A stretch of DNA of 64,000 nucleotides from assembly GCF_017094505.1 (NCBI RefSeq), contig NZ_CP064787.1, positions 434,001 to 498,000 on the forward strand, given 5' to 3'. This document shows positions 18,340-27,493 of the stretch, piece by piece. Origin of the DNA: Halapricum desulfuricans (lineage in GTDB: Archaea; Halobacteriota; Halobacteria; Halobacteriales; Haloarculaceae). The notes beneath the pieces were generated by a model, which searched no databases, was not told where the DNA came from, and worked only from the letters and a program-made list of their open reading frames with translations. Numbering within the stretch: position 1 is the first letter of the stretch; every line of letters begins with the position of its first letter. Made by a program: the position numbers and the translations under genes.

Positions 18340-20097
18340 TTAGTACATCCCCCGGAGTTCGCTCGCGATGTCGTCCTCGAGTTCGTCCACGAACTCGTTG
18401 TAGTCTTCCTGAACGCCGATGCGGTTCAACCGTGGGAGCGACTCGATGTCGGTGATCTCCTCGACCGGCACGCCGGCGTCCAGCGCGTCGAAGGCCTCGT
18501 CGTTGAACGTCTTGATCGCCTCGAGGATCCGGTAGGTCTTTTCGGGCTCACAGTAGGTGTCGACGTCGTGGAAGGCGTTCTGCTGGAGCCACGCCTCGCG
18601 CAGGTACCGGGCGACCTCCAGCGTCAGCTGCTGGTCTTCCGGCAGCGCGTCCTTGCCGACTAGCTGGACGATCTCCTGCAGCTCGGACTCCTCGTCGAGG
18701 GTGTCGATCGCCCACTGGCGCTGTTCGGACCAGTCCGATTCGACGTTCTCCTCGAACCACGGGTCGAGCTGGTCGCGGTACAGCGAGTAGGACTCGTTCC
18801 AGTTGATCGCCGGGAAGTGCCGCCGCTCCGCGAGGTCGGCGTCCAGCGCCCAGAACGTCTTGACGATCCGCAGCGTGTTCTGGGTGACCGGCTCCGAGAA
18901 GTCCCCGCCGGGCGGGGAGACCGCACCGATGACCGATACCGATCCCTCGGTGCCGTTGACGTTCTCGAAGTAACCCGCCCGCTCGTAGAACTCCGCCAGT
19001 CGCGCGGCGAGGTACGCGGGATACCCCTCCTCGCCGGGCATCTCCTCGAGTCGCGAGGAGATCTCGCGCATGGCCTCGGCCCACCGAGAGGTGGAGTCGG
19101 CCATCAGCGCGACGTTGTAGCCCATGTCACGGAAGTACTCCGCGATTGTAATGCCGGTGTACACCGACGACTCGCGGGCCGCGACCGGCATGTTCGAGGT
19201 GTTGGCGATCAGCGTCGTCCGGTCCATCAGCGGATTGCCCGTCGTCGGGTCCTCCAGTTCGGGGAAGTCCTCGATGACTTCGGTCATCTCGTTGCCCCGT
19301 TCGCCACAGCCGACGTAGACGACGATGTCCGCGTCGGCCCACTTGGCGAGCTGGTGCTGGGTCACCGTTTTCCCGGAACCGAACGGCCCGGGGATCGCGG
19401 CCGTCCCGCCTTTCGCAATGGGGAACAGCCCGTCGAGGATACGCTGACCGGAGACCAGCGGTTCGGTCGGCGTCTGTTTTTCGTTGGCCGGACGCTGCTG
19501 GCGGACCGGCCACTCCTGGTGCATCGTCACCGCTTCGCCGTTGTCCAGTTCGACGACCGTCTCCTCGACGGTGAAGTTCCCGGACTTCGCCTCGACGACC
19601 TCCCCGCCCTCGTAGTCGGGCGGAACCATCACCTTGTGATCGATTGTCCGCGTCTCCGGGACGGTCCCGACGATGTCGCCGGGTTCGACCTCGTCGCCTT
19701 CCTCGACCTCGGGAGTGAACTCCCAGACGGTCTCCATGTCGATCCCAGGGGCGTCGACTCCGCGGTCGAGGAACGCACTGTTCATCTTCTCTTCGAGGAC
19801 CTGCAGCGGACGCTGAACGCCGTCGTAGATCGAATCCAGCATCCCCGGTCCGAGATCGACTGTCAGCGGCTGCCCGGTCGTTTCGACAGGTTCGCCCGAC
19901 GACACGCCGGAGGTCTCCTCGTACACCTGGATCGTCGTCACGTCGCCTTCGATCTCGATCACTTCGCCCATCAGCCCTTCGTGACCGACGTACACCACGT
20001 CGTTCATCCGGGCGTCGAGGTCCGCCGTGACGACGGGGCCCGATACGCTCTCGATGACGCCGTCTTCACGGACGTCGGATTGTTGTGCTTGACTCAT
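18340..20097 (-). CDS. atpA: A-type ATP synthase catalytic subunit A
   Basis: A 585-residue catalytic subunit. Walker A is [13 protein letters not shown], Walker B lies in the [14 protein letters not shown] region, and the non-homologous region (residues about 110-200) typical of A/V-type enzymes is present. [22 protein letters not shown] and [11 protein letters not shown] are diagnostic. No intein is seen. The start overlaps the atpF stop by 4 nt. Confidence 0.97.
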   Translation of the reverse strand: MSQAQQSDVREDGVIESVSGPVVTADLDARMNDVVYVGHEGLMGEVIEIEGDVTTIQVYEETSGVSSGEPVETTGQPLTVDLGPGMLDSIYDGVQRPLQVLEEKMNSAFLDRGVDAPGIDMETVWEFTPEVEEGDEVEPGDIVGTVPETRTIDHKVMVPPDYEGGEVVEAKSGNFTVEETVVELDNGEAVTMHQEWPVRQQRPANEKQTPTEPLVSGQRILDGLFPIAKGGTAAIPGPFGSGKTVTQHQLAKWADADIVVYVGCGERGNEMTEVIEDFPELEDPTTGNPLMDRTTLIANTSNMPVAARESSVYTGITIAEYFRDMGYNVALMADSTSRWAEAMREISSRLEEMPGEEGYPAYLAARLAEFYERAGYFENVNGTEGSVSVIGAVSPPGGDFSEPVTQNTLRIVKTFWALDADLAERRHFPAINWNESYSLYRDQLDPWFEENVESDWSEQRQWAIDTLDEESELQEIVQLVGKDALPEDQQLTLEVARYLREAWLQQNAFHDVDTYCEPEKTYRILEAIKTFNDEAFDALDAGVPVEEITDIESLPRLNRIGVQEDYNEFVDELEDDIASELRGMY

Positions 20098-20429
20098 AGT
20101 TGCTGTTCGTCTCCTTCCATCAGGTCGATACCGATCGCTCGCTTGATCTGTTCGCGCAGATTCCCGCTCTCGGTGCCGCCACCGAGCGTCACCAGCACCG
20201 GATCGACACTCTGCTGGACTGCCTCGCGGACGCCCCGCGAGAGATACGCCAGATCGTCGTCGTGCATCACGAGAATGCCCACATCGTCGCTGGTGAGCAG
20301 TTCCTCGACGGTTTCGTCGAGTTCCGACTCCATCTCGTCTTCCCGGACGTTGACCGCTTGCCGAACGCCCGCGAGCCGGAACCCGGTCGTGAAGTCGGGC
20401 GTGCCGACGACGGCTATTTCCTTGCTCAT
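20094..20429 (-). CDS. atpF: A-type ATP synthase subunit F
   Basis: A 111-residue central-stalk subunit. N-terminus [18 protein letters not shown] and [17 protein letters not shown] match the family's Rossmann-like domain. The C-terminal helix contacts the A3B3 head. It overlaps atpC and atpA by 4 nt on either side, so translational coupling is expected. Confidence 0.95.
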   Translation of the reverse strand: MSKEIAVVGTPDFTTGFRLAGVRQAVNVREDEMESELDETVEELLTSDDVGILVMHDDDLAYLSRGVREAVQQSVDPVLVTLGGGTESGNLREQIKRAIGIDLMEGDEQQL

Positions 20430-21502
20430 AGCGATATCAGCTCCGTTTCGATTTCCTCCGGTGGGAGGTCCGCCTCGCGTCCGCGCGCGACCGCCTGAAT
20501 GTTATCGACCTCCCGCTCCTTCGCGAGAATGTACGACAGCACTGAGCACACAGACGGCGGATAGCGGTTCGCGAGGCGGTCAGCGTACGCGAGCAGCGCG
20601 GCGTCGAGCGCGTTCTCGAAGCGAACGATGTCGTCGCTGTCTTCGAGTTCGGTCAGCGCGTCCGCGAGGGTGTCGCCGTAAATACTCTCGCGGATGTGCT
20701 CGACGAGCTGATCGCGATTGCCGATCAACTGCCGCAACTCCTCTGCGCTGAACAGCCGGCCACCGTCGATAAAGTACGCGGCGGGATCCATGTCCGCACC
20801 GCTGCGAGCCAGCCGCAGGGTGTTACGGACGTTGCTGAAATCGATTTCTGCGGTGATGAACTCGATATACAGCTCCGTCGCCCTGTCCGCCTGGACGCGG
20901 GACGGCAACCCCTCGTCGATGTCCTCGTAAAAGACTCGATCGACTGCGTTTTCCAGCGGCACGAGCAGGTTCGTCTCCTCGTAATCGTCGTACGCCTCGC
21001 GTAGGGCGTCGGCGAAGATCGTCTGATCGAGCACTTCGATCGCGTTCTCGATCGAATCGGCCATCGACAGCCGTTCGAGCAACGCCTCGTCGAACTCACC
21101 CGCTCGGATGAAGTCCGACTGGATCGCGTCGGCACCGGCTTCGGAGTAGATGCCACGAAGTGCCGTCTTGACGTTCCAGGCGTCGAACTTCCGGAGATAG
21201 CGGGCGATGAAGTCGTAGGCCTCGCCGTCGGCCCACCGCAACAGGTCGTTGAAGTGCTTCGCGAGGTTGCGATTGAGCGCGTACTCGATGAGATCGACTC
21301 CCGAGTATCGAGCACCGAGGGCGTTCATCTCCCGTCCGTACTCGGTCTCCTCCATAAACCGGGCGATTTCGCCGGTCCCCATCCGGACGAGTTTGCGGTA
21401 ATCGTCCTCGTCGAACAGCGACGCTCGCCGGGCGCTGACCCGCGCAGTCACGTATTCGTAATTGCTCGCGTCCTCGGTCGAGCCGCCGTACTGTGCGCTC
21501 AT
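20426..21502 (-). CDS. atpC: A-type ATP synthase subunit C
   Basis: A 358-residue, almost wholly helical protein that links the rotor ring to the central stalk. Motifs [31 protein letters not shown] and [20 protein letters not shown] match archaeal C (V-type d) subunits. It overlaps atpE and atpF by 4 nt. Confidence 0.95.
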   Translation of the reverse strand: MSAQYGGSTEDASNYEYVTARVSARRASLFDEDDYRKLVRMGTGEIARFMEETEYGREMNALGARYSGVDLIEYALNRNLAKHFNDLLRWADGEAYDFIARYLRKFDAWNVKTALRGIYSEAGADAIQSDFIRAGEFDEALLERLSMADSIENAIEVLDQTIFADALREAYDDYEETNLLVPLENAVDRVFYEDIDEGLPSRVQADRATELYIEFITAEIDFSNVRNTLRLARSGADMDPAAYFIDGGRLFSAEELRQLIGNRDQLVEHIRESIYGDTLADALTELEDSDDIVRFENALDAALLAYADRLANRYPPSVCSVLSYILAKEREVDNIQAVARGREADLPPEEIETELISL

Positions 21503-22083
21503 TGCTCTTCGAACAGTTCGTCACTGATTTCGCGGAGCGATTCCTGCCAGACGTCCTCGAGGATCGAGTCGAACGTGTTGTCGATCCGAACCCTGGAGGC
21601 GTCGCTCTCGACAACGACGCCACCGAGGCAGTCGATCTCTCCGCCGTACTCGATCCCGTCGTACCCGTCGACGATCGATCTCAGCAACGACTCGTCGTCG
21701 CCGCGGCCGTACACCTCGACTGCCTCGACGCCCTCGAACTCCGTCACTGCCGCCTCGATCAGCTCCTGAGTCAACTGTTCGCGAGTCTCGTCGTCGAGGT
21801 CGACGAGTTCGCTCTCGACCTGCTCGCGAACGTCTTCGAGCACCTGTCGCCGGGAGGCTAGCTGTTTCTGCTTTGCCTCCAGATTGCCGCTCGAGAGACG
21901 CTGCTCGCGCTCCTGTTCGATCTGTCGTTCGACCTCGCGCTCTCTCCGCCGGCGGATCTCCTCAGCCTCCTGCTCGGCCTCCTCGACGATCTCTTCGGCC
22001 CGCTGTTCGGCGCCCGCGCGTATTTCCTCCGCGCGTTCGCGAGCCTGCTCTTTGATGTCTTCTGTGACGCTCTCGAGACTCAT
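21499..22083 (-). CDS. atpE: A-type ATP synthase subunit E (peripheral stalk)
   Basis: A 194-residue subunit. Residues 1-90 are a charged coiled coil rich in Glu, Arg and Gln (EQARERAEEIRAGAEQRAEE). The C-terminal half is globular (DGYDGIEYGGEIDCLGGVVV, ending in DELFEEQ). It forms peripheral stalks with subunit H. The start is 22 nt after atpK. Confidence 0.94.
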   Translation of the reverse strand: MSLESVTEDIKEQARERAEEIRAGAEQRAEEIVEEAEQEAEEIRRRREREVERQIEQEREQRLSSGNLEAKQKQLASRRQVLEDVREQVESELVDLDDETREQLTQELIEAAVTEFEGVEAVEVYGRGDDESLLRSIVDGYDGIEYGGEIDCLGGVVVESDASRVRIDNTFDSILEDVWQESLREISDELFEEQ

Positions 22084-22105
22084 AAATGGTCAAAGGATAT
22101 CGGTG

Positions 22106-22378
22106 TTACAGCGTGAGGAACACGACGACCAGTGCGAGAATGACGAGCGTTTCGGGAATGACTGTGAGGATCAGCCCACGACCGAACATGTCGTCGTCCT
22201 CGGCGACTGCCCCGACGGCTGCGGCACCGATACCACGCTCTGCATATCCCGCGCCGAACGCGGCCAGTCCGACCGCCAGCGCTGCCATCCCGAGATCGAA
22301 GTTCGGGATCGCCTGTAGCGGGATCAGTGCGTTCTCTGCCAGTGCGACGACCAGTGGTGCAAGTGATTCTGCCATCAT
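22106..22378 (-). CDS. atpK: A-type ATP synthase membrane rotor subunit K
   Basis: A 90-residue proteolipid with two transmembrane helices (MAALAVGLAAFGAGYAERG and LILTVIPETLVILALVVVF). The Glu in IPETLVI is the proton-binding carboxylate of the rotor ring. The loop holds AEDDDMFGRG. The ATG at 22378 (a second ATG follows at once) is preferred; the open frame further upstream encodes a basic, non-family stretch. A 290-nt gap with a TATA-like element separates it from atpI. Confidence 0.93.
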   Translation of the reverse strand: MMAESLAPLVVALAENALIPLQAIPNFDLGMAALAVGLAAFGAGYAERGIGAAAVGAVAEDDDMFGRGLILTVIPETLVILALVVVFLTL

Positions 22379-22434
22379 GTTTGAGTATATCGCTGTGCGC
22401 GTTTCTCCGAACGGTTGTATCTCCCCACACCGAA

Positions 22435-22442
22435 CCCATAAA
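22435..22442 (-). promoter_or_regulatory. Candidate internal promoter before atpK
   Basis: TTTATGGG on minus, in the 290-nt gap between atpI and atpK (22379-22668). It would place a start site near 22412, some 34 nt before the ATG. A separate promoter here could help make the rotor and head subunits in excess over atpI. Apart from this element I see no gene in the gap. Confidence 0.4.
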
Positions 22443-22668
22443 GCTTCCCAAACCGTCCGAATGTTCCTCCTGTTGAGAGGCACATATATCCGGAGTGGCG
22501 TCGCTCGAACCGGGTCGCTACCTCTTCAGCGGGACGTTCGTACTGATTTCGCCTGCTGAGGGAACGATTTCGTTCAGGAGACGCATCGAAACGTCATCCG
22601 GACCCTGTCGGTCGAACGGAATCGAAGATATCGGACCGAACTGTGCCGGCAGAGGGACTACTGGGAGG

Positions 22669-24891
22669 TCACTCTTCGACTGTGTAGCTCCGCTCGTAGC
22701 CGAACGGGTTGTAGACCGCGCCGCCCCCCTCGTAGAACTTGCCGAAGAACTCGACGTACTCGAGGCGGACTGCCTGCAGGCCGGCGCTGGTAACTCCCAG
22801 CAACAGCACCAGCAGGTGGCCGAGCAGGAGAATCACGATACCGGCGAGCACGCCGAGAATCAGCGCAGCCGCACCGTCAGCGTTGACTAACCCCGAGAAG
22901 ATTATCCAGTCGGACTCTTCGGGCATGCCCTGGAAGAAGATGAAGTGGAACTCCCCGTCGTGTTTGTAAGCACCGAACACCAGCAGGTTCACTGCCAGGG
23001 CCATGCCGGCTTTCGCCAGCAGGACCGCCGCCAGTCGAGTGTAGGAGATGACGTGTCCGAACACCTGCGTGATGCTCTCGATGACCACGATCCCGCCCTC
23101 GGCGACGATTCCGAGCACGAACCCGACCGCGAGCATCCCGAGCCCGATGAACCCGACGGTCTCGGAGAAGCCGGCGAAGCCGAGCGCGAACGCGGCCTCG
23201 CTGCCCGTGTTGAACACCTCGAACATGAAGTCGGGTTTCGGCCCGCTGATGTGCGTGCTGAATACCCACAGCCAGATCCCGACGGTCATCAGAACCCAGG
23301 ACCCGCTCTCGACGAACGCCTCTCGGACCCCGTGATGCAGGTTGTTGAAGAAGTCGAACACGCGTCCGACCACGAGATGGGCGACGCCGACCACGATACT
23401 CAGCAGGAGCCAGGCCTGTGCGTATGCGATGTAGTGCGGCTGCAGGCCCTTGTGGATCGGCGGATCGCCGTTCCAGACGATCTCGCCGAGCTGGTGCAAG
23501 CCGAAGAACTCCCCGTAGAGGATCCCGAACAGCGCGGTGAACCCACCGGCCCACAGCGCGATCCCGCCGAGGCTCGCCAGCACGTCGCTATCGACGTTAC
23601 GCATGAGCCAGTAGCCCATGCCCATGTACAGGAGTCCGTACCCGAGATCACCGATCATGAACCCGAAGAACGTCGGGAACGTCAGAAACAGGATCACCGT
23701 CGGATCGAGCTCGGTGTACTTCGGCCGGTTGATGACCTCGACCAGCGCCTCGAACGGTCTGACGCCCTGCGGGTTGTCCTGGACGGTCGGGGGACTGTCT
23801 TTTCCCAGCGGGACGTACCCGCCGTCGGCGGCCGTCCGCTCGTCGTCGGCCTGCTCTCTGGCGACCGGGCCGTCGGTCCGATCCGGTTCGCGACTGCTTG
23901 CTCCGGTCTGTGAACCGCCGCCTGATCCGTCTTCGACGTCTTCGGTGTGTTCGGGGTGGCCGTTCTCGTCGTAGTCGGCCTGCTCGAGCTCCTCGATCTC
24001 GACTGTCCCGTCGGCGGCCGTCTCGACGCTCTCTCTGAGGGTGTCGATCTCGTCGGTCGGGATCCACCCTTCGGCGACGAAGGCGTTGTCGGTCGTCGCA
24101 AACGACAGCGGCGCTTCGCGTTTCTGGACGGCGATCGTCAGCTTCTCTTCGGCAGCCAGCAGGAACCCGCTGACTTCCAGTCTGAGGTCCTCGAGTTCGT
24201 CCTCGACGGTGCTGAGCTTCGATTCGAGCTGCTGCTTGCGGTGGCGTCGGTCCTTCAGGTACTCCGCTGGATCGCCGCTCCCTTCGGGGACCGACACTTC
24301 GCTGAACGTCGCGCCCACGAGCGCATCCTCGAGCACGCCGGTATCGTCGACGTGTGCGAACACCGCGACAGCGTCTCCCTCTGCGGTGACCTCGAATGTC
24401 TCGATCCCGCTTTCCTCCAGTTCTGCCCGTACTTCCCCGGCGTTGCCCTCGCCGACGGCGACCTCGAGCGTGTCGTACCCGCGGAGCAGATCGAGGTCGA
24501 TCCCGAGCCGGACGAAAAACTCGAGTTGCTCGATGTCGTCCTCGACCGACCGGAGCTCGCTCCGGAGCTCCTCGCGGCGGTCGTCCAGCGCGTTGACCTC
24601 CTGGCGGACGTCCTCGAGTTCGTCTTCGAGGTCCTCGTCGGTGACGACGTGGGTCGGTCCCTCGTAGTCCTCCTCGATCCCGAGGGTGCTTTTCAGCGCC
24701 CGGACGGTCACGAGCTTCTCGGAGTACTCGTCAGCGCCCTCGAGGGGGTCGCCCGGCTCGAACCCCTCGATTTCGTTGGTGTAGTCGCTGAGGTGCAACA
24801 GATCGAGGTCGTGGACGGCCTCGATTACGTCGTCCATCACCCGCTTGGAGCCGGTCACCGAGACCCGGCTCATCCGCTCAGGCCTGAGCAT
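22669..24891 (-). CDS. atpI: A-type ATP synthase membrane subunit I (a subunit)
   Basis: A 740-residue stator subunit that carries the proton half-channels. The first ~400 residues are cytoplasmic with coiled coil (ELRSELRSVEDDIEQLE, RKQQLESKLSTVEDELEDL). A Glu/Asp/Gly/Ser linker near residues 320-370 is low complexity. Seven or eight membrane helices follow, with VISYTRLAAVLLAKAGMAL holding the essential Arg. The ATG at 24891 (MLRPERMSRV) overlaps atpH by 14 nt and has GGAGG just upstream; a second ATG at 24873 is possible. Confidence 0.95.
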   Translation of the reverse strand: MLRPERMSRVSVTGSKRVMDDVIEAVHDLDLLHLSDYTNEIEGFEPGDPLEGADEYSEKLVTVRALKSTLGIEEDYEGPTHVVTDEDLEDELEDVRQEVNALDDRREELRSELRSVEDDIEQLEFFVRLGIDLDLLRGYDTLEVAVGEGNAGEVRAELEESGIETFEVTAEGDAVAVFAHVDDTGVLEDALVGATFSEVSVPEGSGDPAEYLKDRRHRKQQLESKLSTVEDELEDLRLEVSGFLLAAEEKLTIAVQKREAPLSFATTDNAFVAEGWIPTDEIDTLRESVETAADGTVEIEELEQADYDENGHPEHTEDVEDGSGGGSQTGASSREPDRTDGPVAREQADDERTAADGGYVPLGKDSPPTVQDNPQGVRPFEALVEVINRPKYTELDPTVILFLTFPTFFGFMIGDLGYGLLYMGMGYWLMRNVDSDVLASLGGIALWAGGFTALFGILYGEFFGLHQLGEIVWNGDPPIHKGLQPHYIAYAQAWLLLSIVVGVAHLVVGRVFDFFNNLHHGVREAFVESGSWVLMTVGIWLWVFSTHISGPKPDFMFEVFNTGSEAAFALGFAGFSETVGFIGLGMLAVGFVLGIVAEGGIVVIESITQVFGHVISYTRLAAVLLAKAGMALAVNLLVFGAYKHDGEFHFIFFQGMPEESDWIIFSGLVNADGAAALILGVLAGIVILLLGHLLVLLLGVTSAGLQAVRLEYVEFFGKFYEGGGAVYNPFGYERSYTVEE

Positions 24892-25210
24892 GTACCTCCT
24901 CCTCGAACAGCGACACGACGTGTTCGACGACCTCGTCGAGCCGCTGTTCGGCGCGCTCTTCGAGGCGCTCGCTCTCTGTTTCGCCCTCCTCGATGATCTG
25001 ATCGCGCTCGGCCTCGATCTCCTCGCGAGCCTCGGCCAGGCGCTCCTCGGCCATCTGTTCGGCCTCGCGTTCGGCCTCTTCGCGGATCCGTTCGGCGCGC
25101 TCGCGCGCCTCCTCGATCCGCTCTTCGCGCTCGGCCTCGGCGTTCGAGACGATCTCTTCCGCCTCTTTCTCGGCAGCCTTGATGTCCCTGAGAACCTGTT
25201 CCCGTGGCAT
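24878..25210 (-). CDS. atpH: A-type ATP synthase subunit H (peripheral stalk)
   Basis: A 110-residue, nearly uninterrupted coiled coil of Glu, Arg and Ala (IKAAEKEAEEIVSNAEAERE onward). It pairs with subunit E in the stator stalk. It is the first gene of the operon atpH-I-K-E-C-F-A-B, whose promoter must lie in the 101-bp region divergent from the methyltransferase gene. Confidence 0.92.
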   Translation of the reverse strand: MPREQVLRDIKAAEKEAEEIVSNAEAEREERIEEARERAERIREEAEREAEQMAEERLAEAREEIEAERDQIIEEGETESERLEERAEQRLDEVVEHVVSLFEEEVHAQA

Positions 25211-25311
25211 TGTCCAGTCGTATCCCAGTTGTAAGACCGCCTATTTGGTAGTTGCGAAGTCCGCAATAGAAATCCGGGGGATTATGCCGACCTGGCTCCA
25301 AGCGGTACTCG

Positions 25312-25935
25312 ATGGGCGTCCTCGAACACAAGGGCCGAGCACGGCTCTTCTACAAGTACCTCTCGCAGGTCTACGACCAGATCAACCCCTTCATCTGGAA
25401 CGAAGAGATGCGCGACGAGGCCATCGGCTGGCTGGAGCTAGACGGCGACGAGCGCGTGCTGGATGTCGGCTGTGGGACCGGATTCGCCACCGAGGGGCTG
25501 CTCCGGCACGTCGAGACCGTCTACGGACTCGACCAGAGTCCTCACCAGCTGGAGAAAGCCTACGCGAAGTTCGGTCGCAGCGGTCCCGTCCGGTTCACCC
25601 GCGGCGACGCCGAGCGCCTGCCGTATCGCGACGATACTTTCGACGTCGTCTGGTCGTCGGGATCGATCGAGTACTGGCCCAACCCGGTCGACGCGCTCGA
25701 AGAGATTCGACGAGTCACCGCCCCCGGTGGGAGGGTCCTGATCGTCGGGCCCGATTACCCCTCGAACACCGTCTTCCAGAAGCTCGCCGACGCGATCATG
25801 CTGTTCTACGACGAGGCTGAGGCCGACCGGATGTTCCGGGAAGCCGGTTTCGAGTCCTTCGAACATCACATCCAGCAGGCGCGACCGGGAAGTCCACGGG
25901 CGATCACGACTGTCGCAACCGTGCCCGAGCAGTGA
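25312..25935 (+). CDS. SAM-dependent methyltransferase (quinone methyltransferase-like)
   Basis: A 207-residue class I methyltransferase. SAM motif I is VLDVGCGTGFAT, motif II GLDQSPHQLEKA, and later RGDAERLPYRDDTFDVVWSSGSIEYW and APGGRVLIVGPDYP. The N-terminus (ARLFYKYLSQVYDQINPFIW) resembles enzymes that methylate prenylated benzoquinols or menaquinol precursors, so a role in the respiratory quinone is plausible. Its last codons and stop run directly into the end of the neighbouring IS element: the TGA lies inside the AGTGAACT terminus. Confidence 0.8.
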   Translation: MGVLEHKGRARLFYKYLSQVYDQINPFIWNEEMRDEAIGWLELDGDERVLDVGCGTGFATEGLLRHVETVYGLDQSPHQLEKAYAKFGRSGPVRFTRGDAERLPYRDDTFDVVWSSGSIEYWPNPVDALEEIRRVTAPGGRVLIVGPDYPSNTVFQKLADAIMLFYDEAEADRMFREAGFESFEHHIQQARPGSPRAITTVATVPEQ

Positions 25936-25939
25936 ACTG

Positions 25940-26014
25940 CTCCGGGGTCAAGTGGTTCGAGAGACGTCGTCTCTCGTCATCACGGAAGACTGCGTCTTCC
26001 GTACGACCCCGGAG
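25940..26014. repeat. 75-bp double-hairpin structure, copy A (tnpB 3' end; probable omega-RNA end)
   Basis: An outer 10-bp stem (CTCCGGGGTC with GACCCCGGAG) encloses two hairpins. They are GAGAGAC-GTC-GTCTCTC and GGAAGAC-TGC-GTCTTCC, joined by GTCATCAC. It overlaps the last codons and stop of tnpB. In this family the tnpB 3' end encodes the guide (omega) RNA, so the minus-strand transcript here is the likely scaffold end. Copy B at 27912 has the same fold with different stem sequences. Confidence 0.7.
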
Positions 26015-27306
26015 CTTCTTCCCGTGGATTGGTCGGACACACCCGACACACCATCGGTCTGGTGGCCTTCAACGGTGTGGTGGGTCACGGTCGGGCCGTC
26101 CACAGGCCCCGATGCCTGCCGTCGCAACTCCCATTTCCGCACTTGCGGGAGTGTGTTGAGAGCAGGCACATTTCTGTCCTCTTGTGTTTGCAGCCACTTC
26201 TGTGCGACACTGATACCTGCGCCACGGTCGGCGTGGTCTTGATGCTCGCACTCACGACATTTGAACCGCTTCTTGTGGCGATTTGCCTGTTCTATGTGTC
26301 CGCAAATCGGGCATTGCTGGCTGGTGTACTCCGGGTCAACGTCATCTGACGGAATCCCTTGCCACGCCGCCTTGTACGTGATGAAGTCCCGAAGTTTGGC
26401 GAACGGAAGCGAGTGCAGACGGCGGTTCATTCGAGTCCCGTACTCGATATCGTCTCGCATGTCTTTGAGGTCTTCAAAGACAATTACAGGACTGTCGAAC
26501 CGTTGAATCCACTCGACTACGCGCCGTGACACCGTGTGTAGCTGGTCGTGAACGAACCGTTGCTCCTTATCGCGGAACACGTCGTTAAACGCGGTCTGTC
26601 CGGCTTCTTGCATCCGTTTCCGCATCGTGAAGTACCGGTGTCGTTCTTCCTTGATTTCTGGGTAGTCGATAACAATTGAATCTTCGATACCGCTCTCAGT
26701 CAGTGTCGCTAGCGCAACGCAGTCTTCGTTAATATCGACACCGATAACCGTTTCTGCCGCTGTTTTTGCATCAACTTCGGCGGTTTCGTTCGTGACGGTG
26801 ACGTGCAATTCTTCACGTCCGTTTCGGCAGAGTGCTTCGGCAGTGCCAACGTGCCAGTCATCGTCTTTCATCGCCTGCGTAAGCAGGTCGAACTGGTCTT
26901 GCGTACCACGAAGCTCGCCTTTGACGTGGTTGTACGGTTTCGCTGAGATACGGAACCGTACCGTTTCGTCTTCGAGAAAGAGGTTATAGCCCTCGCCGTA
27001 GTTCATCCGCAGTGGGAACGTCTCGTGTTTGTACCATGGGCGTCCCCAGTCGTCGTTGTCGTAGTAGTTGTCGAGTGCGTCGAAGGCTTTGTCGATGATG
27101 CGCTGTGCAGTGTTTTGCACGAGGTCGGCGTTCTGCTCAACAACATCCTCAATCTTGTCCCAGTCCCGCCCGTCGTAGTTGAGGCGTAGCACCTCATTGA
27201 ACACGCGGCGACACTCCAATCGAGCGTCATGAAGCAGGCTCTCGTTGCCACTCTGCACGTCCAGCGGGAACACGAGTGTCTTTGTGAGAGCCTGTGTCTG
27301 CGTCAT
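25948..27306 (-). CDS. tnpB: TnpB RNA-guided endonuclease of IS200/IS605 element
   Basis: A 452-residue TnpB. RuvC-like acidic residues are visible in GVDINEDCVALA (Asp), VIVFEDLKDM (Glu) and DHADRGAGISVA (Asp). The zinc ribbon is CPICGHIEQ...FKCREC. The last ~20 residues are encoded by the double-hairpin structure at the element end and are unlikely to matter for folding. It is longer and diverged from the second TnpB in this window. Its ATG overlaps the stop of an upstream RHH gene by 3 nt. The predicted guide continues into the flank, i.e. the antisense 3' end of the methyltransferase gene. Confidence 0.9.
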   Translation of the reverse strand: MTQTQALTKTLVFPLDVQSGNESLLHDARLECRRVFNEVLRLNYDGRDWDKIEDVVEQNADLVQNTAQRIIDKAFDALDNYYDNDDWGRPWYKHETFPLRMNYGEGYNLFLEDETVRFRISAKPYNHVKGELRGTQDQFDLLTQAMKDDDWHVGTAEALCRNGREELHVTVTNETAEVDAKTAAETVIGVDINEDCVALATLTESGIEDSIVIDYPEIKEERHRYFTMRKRMQEAGQTAFNDVFRDKEQRFVHDQLHTVSRRVVEWIQRFDSPVIVFEDLKDMRDDIEYGTRMNRRLHSLPFAKLRDFITYKAAWQGIPSDDVDPEYTSQQCPICGHIEQANRHKKRFKCRECEHQDHADRGAGISVAQKWLQTQEDRNVPALNTLPQVRKWELRRQASGPVDGPTVTHHTVEGHQTDGVSGVSDQSTGRSSGVVRKTQSSVMTRDDVSRTT

Positions 27307-27437
27307 TCTTGGTCGTTCACCCAGTCTCGGACGAGTCCACGCACGACTTCGGACTTGGTTTTCTCAGCGTCGATGCATTGCTTCGAGAACTCCTTGTACA
27401 ACTCGTCCTCCAAGTCCACGGTGAGTCGTTTAGTCAT
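27303..27437 (-). CDS. Tiny ribbon-helix-helix (CopG-like) protein upstream of tnpB
   Basis: A 44-residue ORF: MTKRLTVDLEDELYKEF begins with a beta-strand followed by helix 1; TKSEVVRGLVRDWVND forms helix 2. This is the full RHH fold, a DNA-binding dimer. Its stop codon overlaps the tnpB start (ATGA), so the two are translated together. The 56-bp gap to divergent tnpA would hold both promoters, an obvious operator site. A role as repressor of tnpB/tnpA is inferred from fold and position. Confidence 0.75.
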   Translation of the reverse strand: MTKRLTVDLEDELYKEFSKQCIDAEKTKSEVVRGLVRDWVNDQE

Positions 27438-27493
27438 CTCACACATACTACTTATTCACTGAAATACTTAAATCTTGTCCACGTACTGTCTGT

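Noticed and set aside
18817-20751. Open frame of over 600 codons on plus opposite atpA
   Set aside because: Antisense shadow produced by high GC third positions; atpA, atpF and atpC on minus have clear motifs and overlaps. The same applies to plus frames at 8149-9276, 22945-23913 and 38530-40209.
25210-25266. Extension of atpI upstream through atpH in another frame
   Set aside because: The extra residues are an Arg/Ser-rich shadow of atpH; the family start MLRPERMS lies at 24891.
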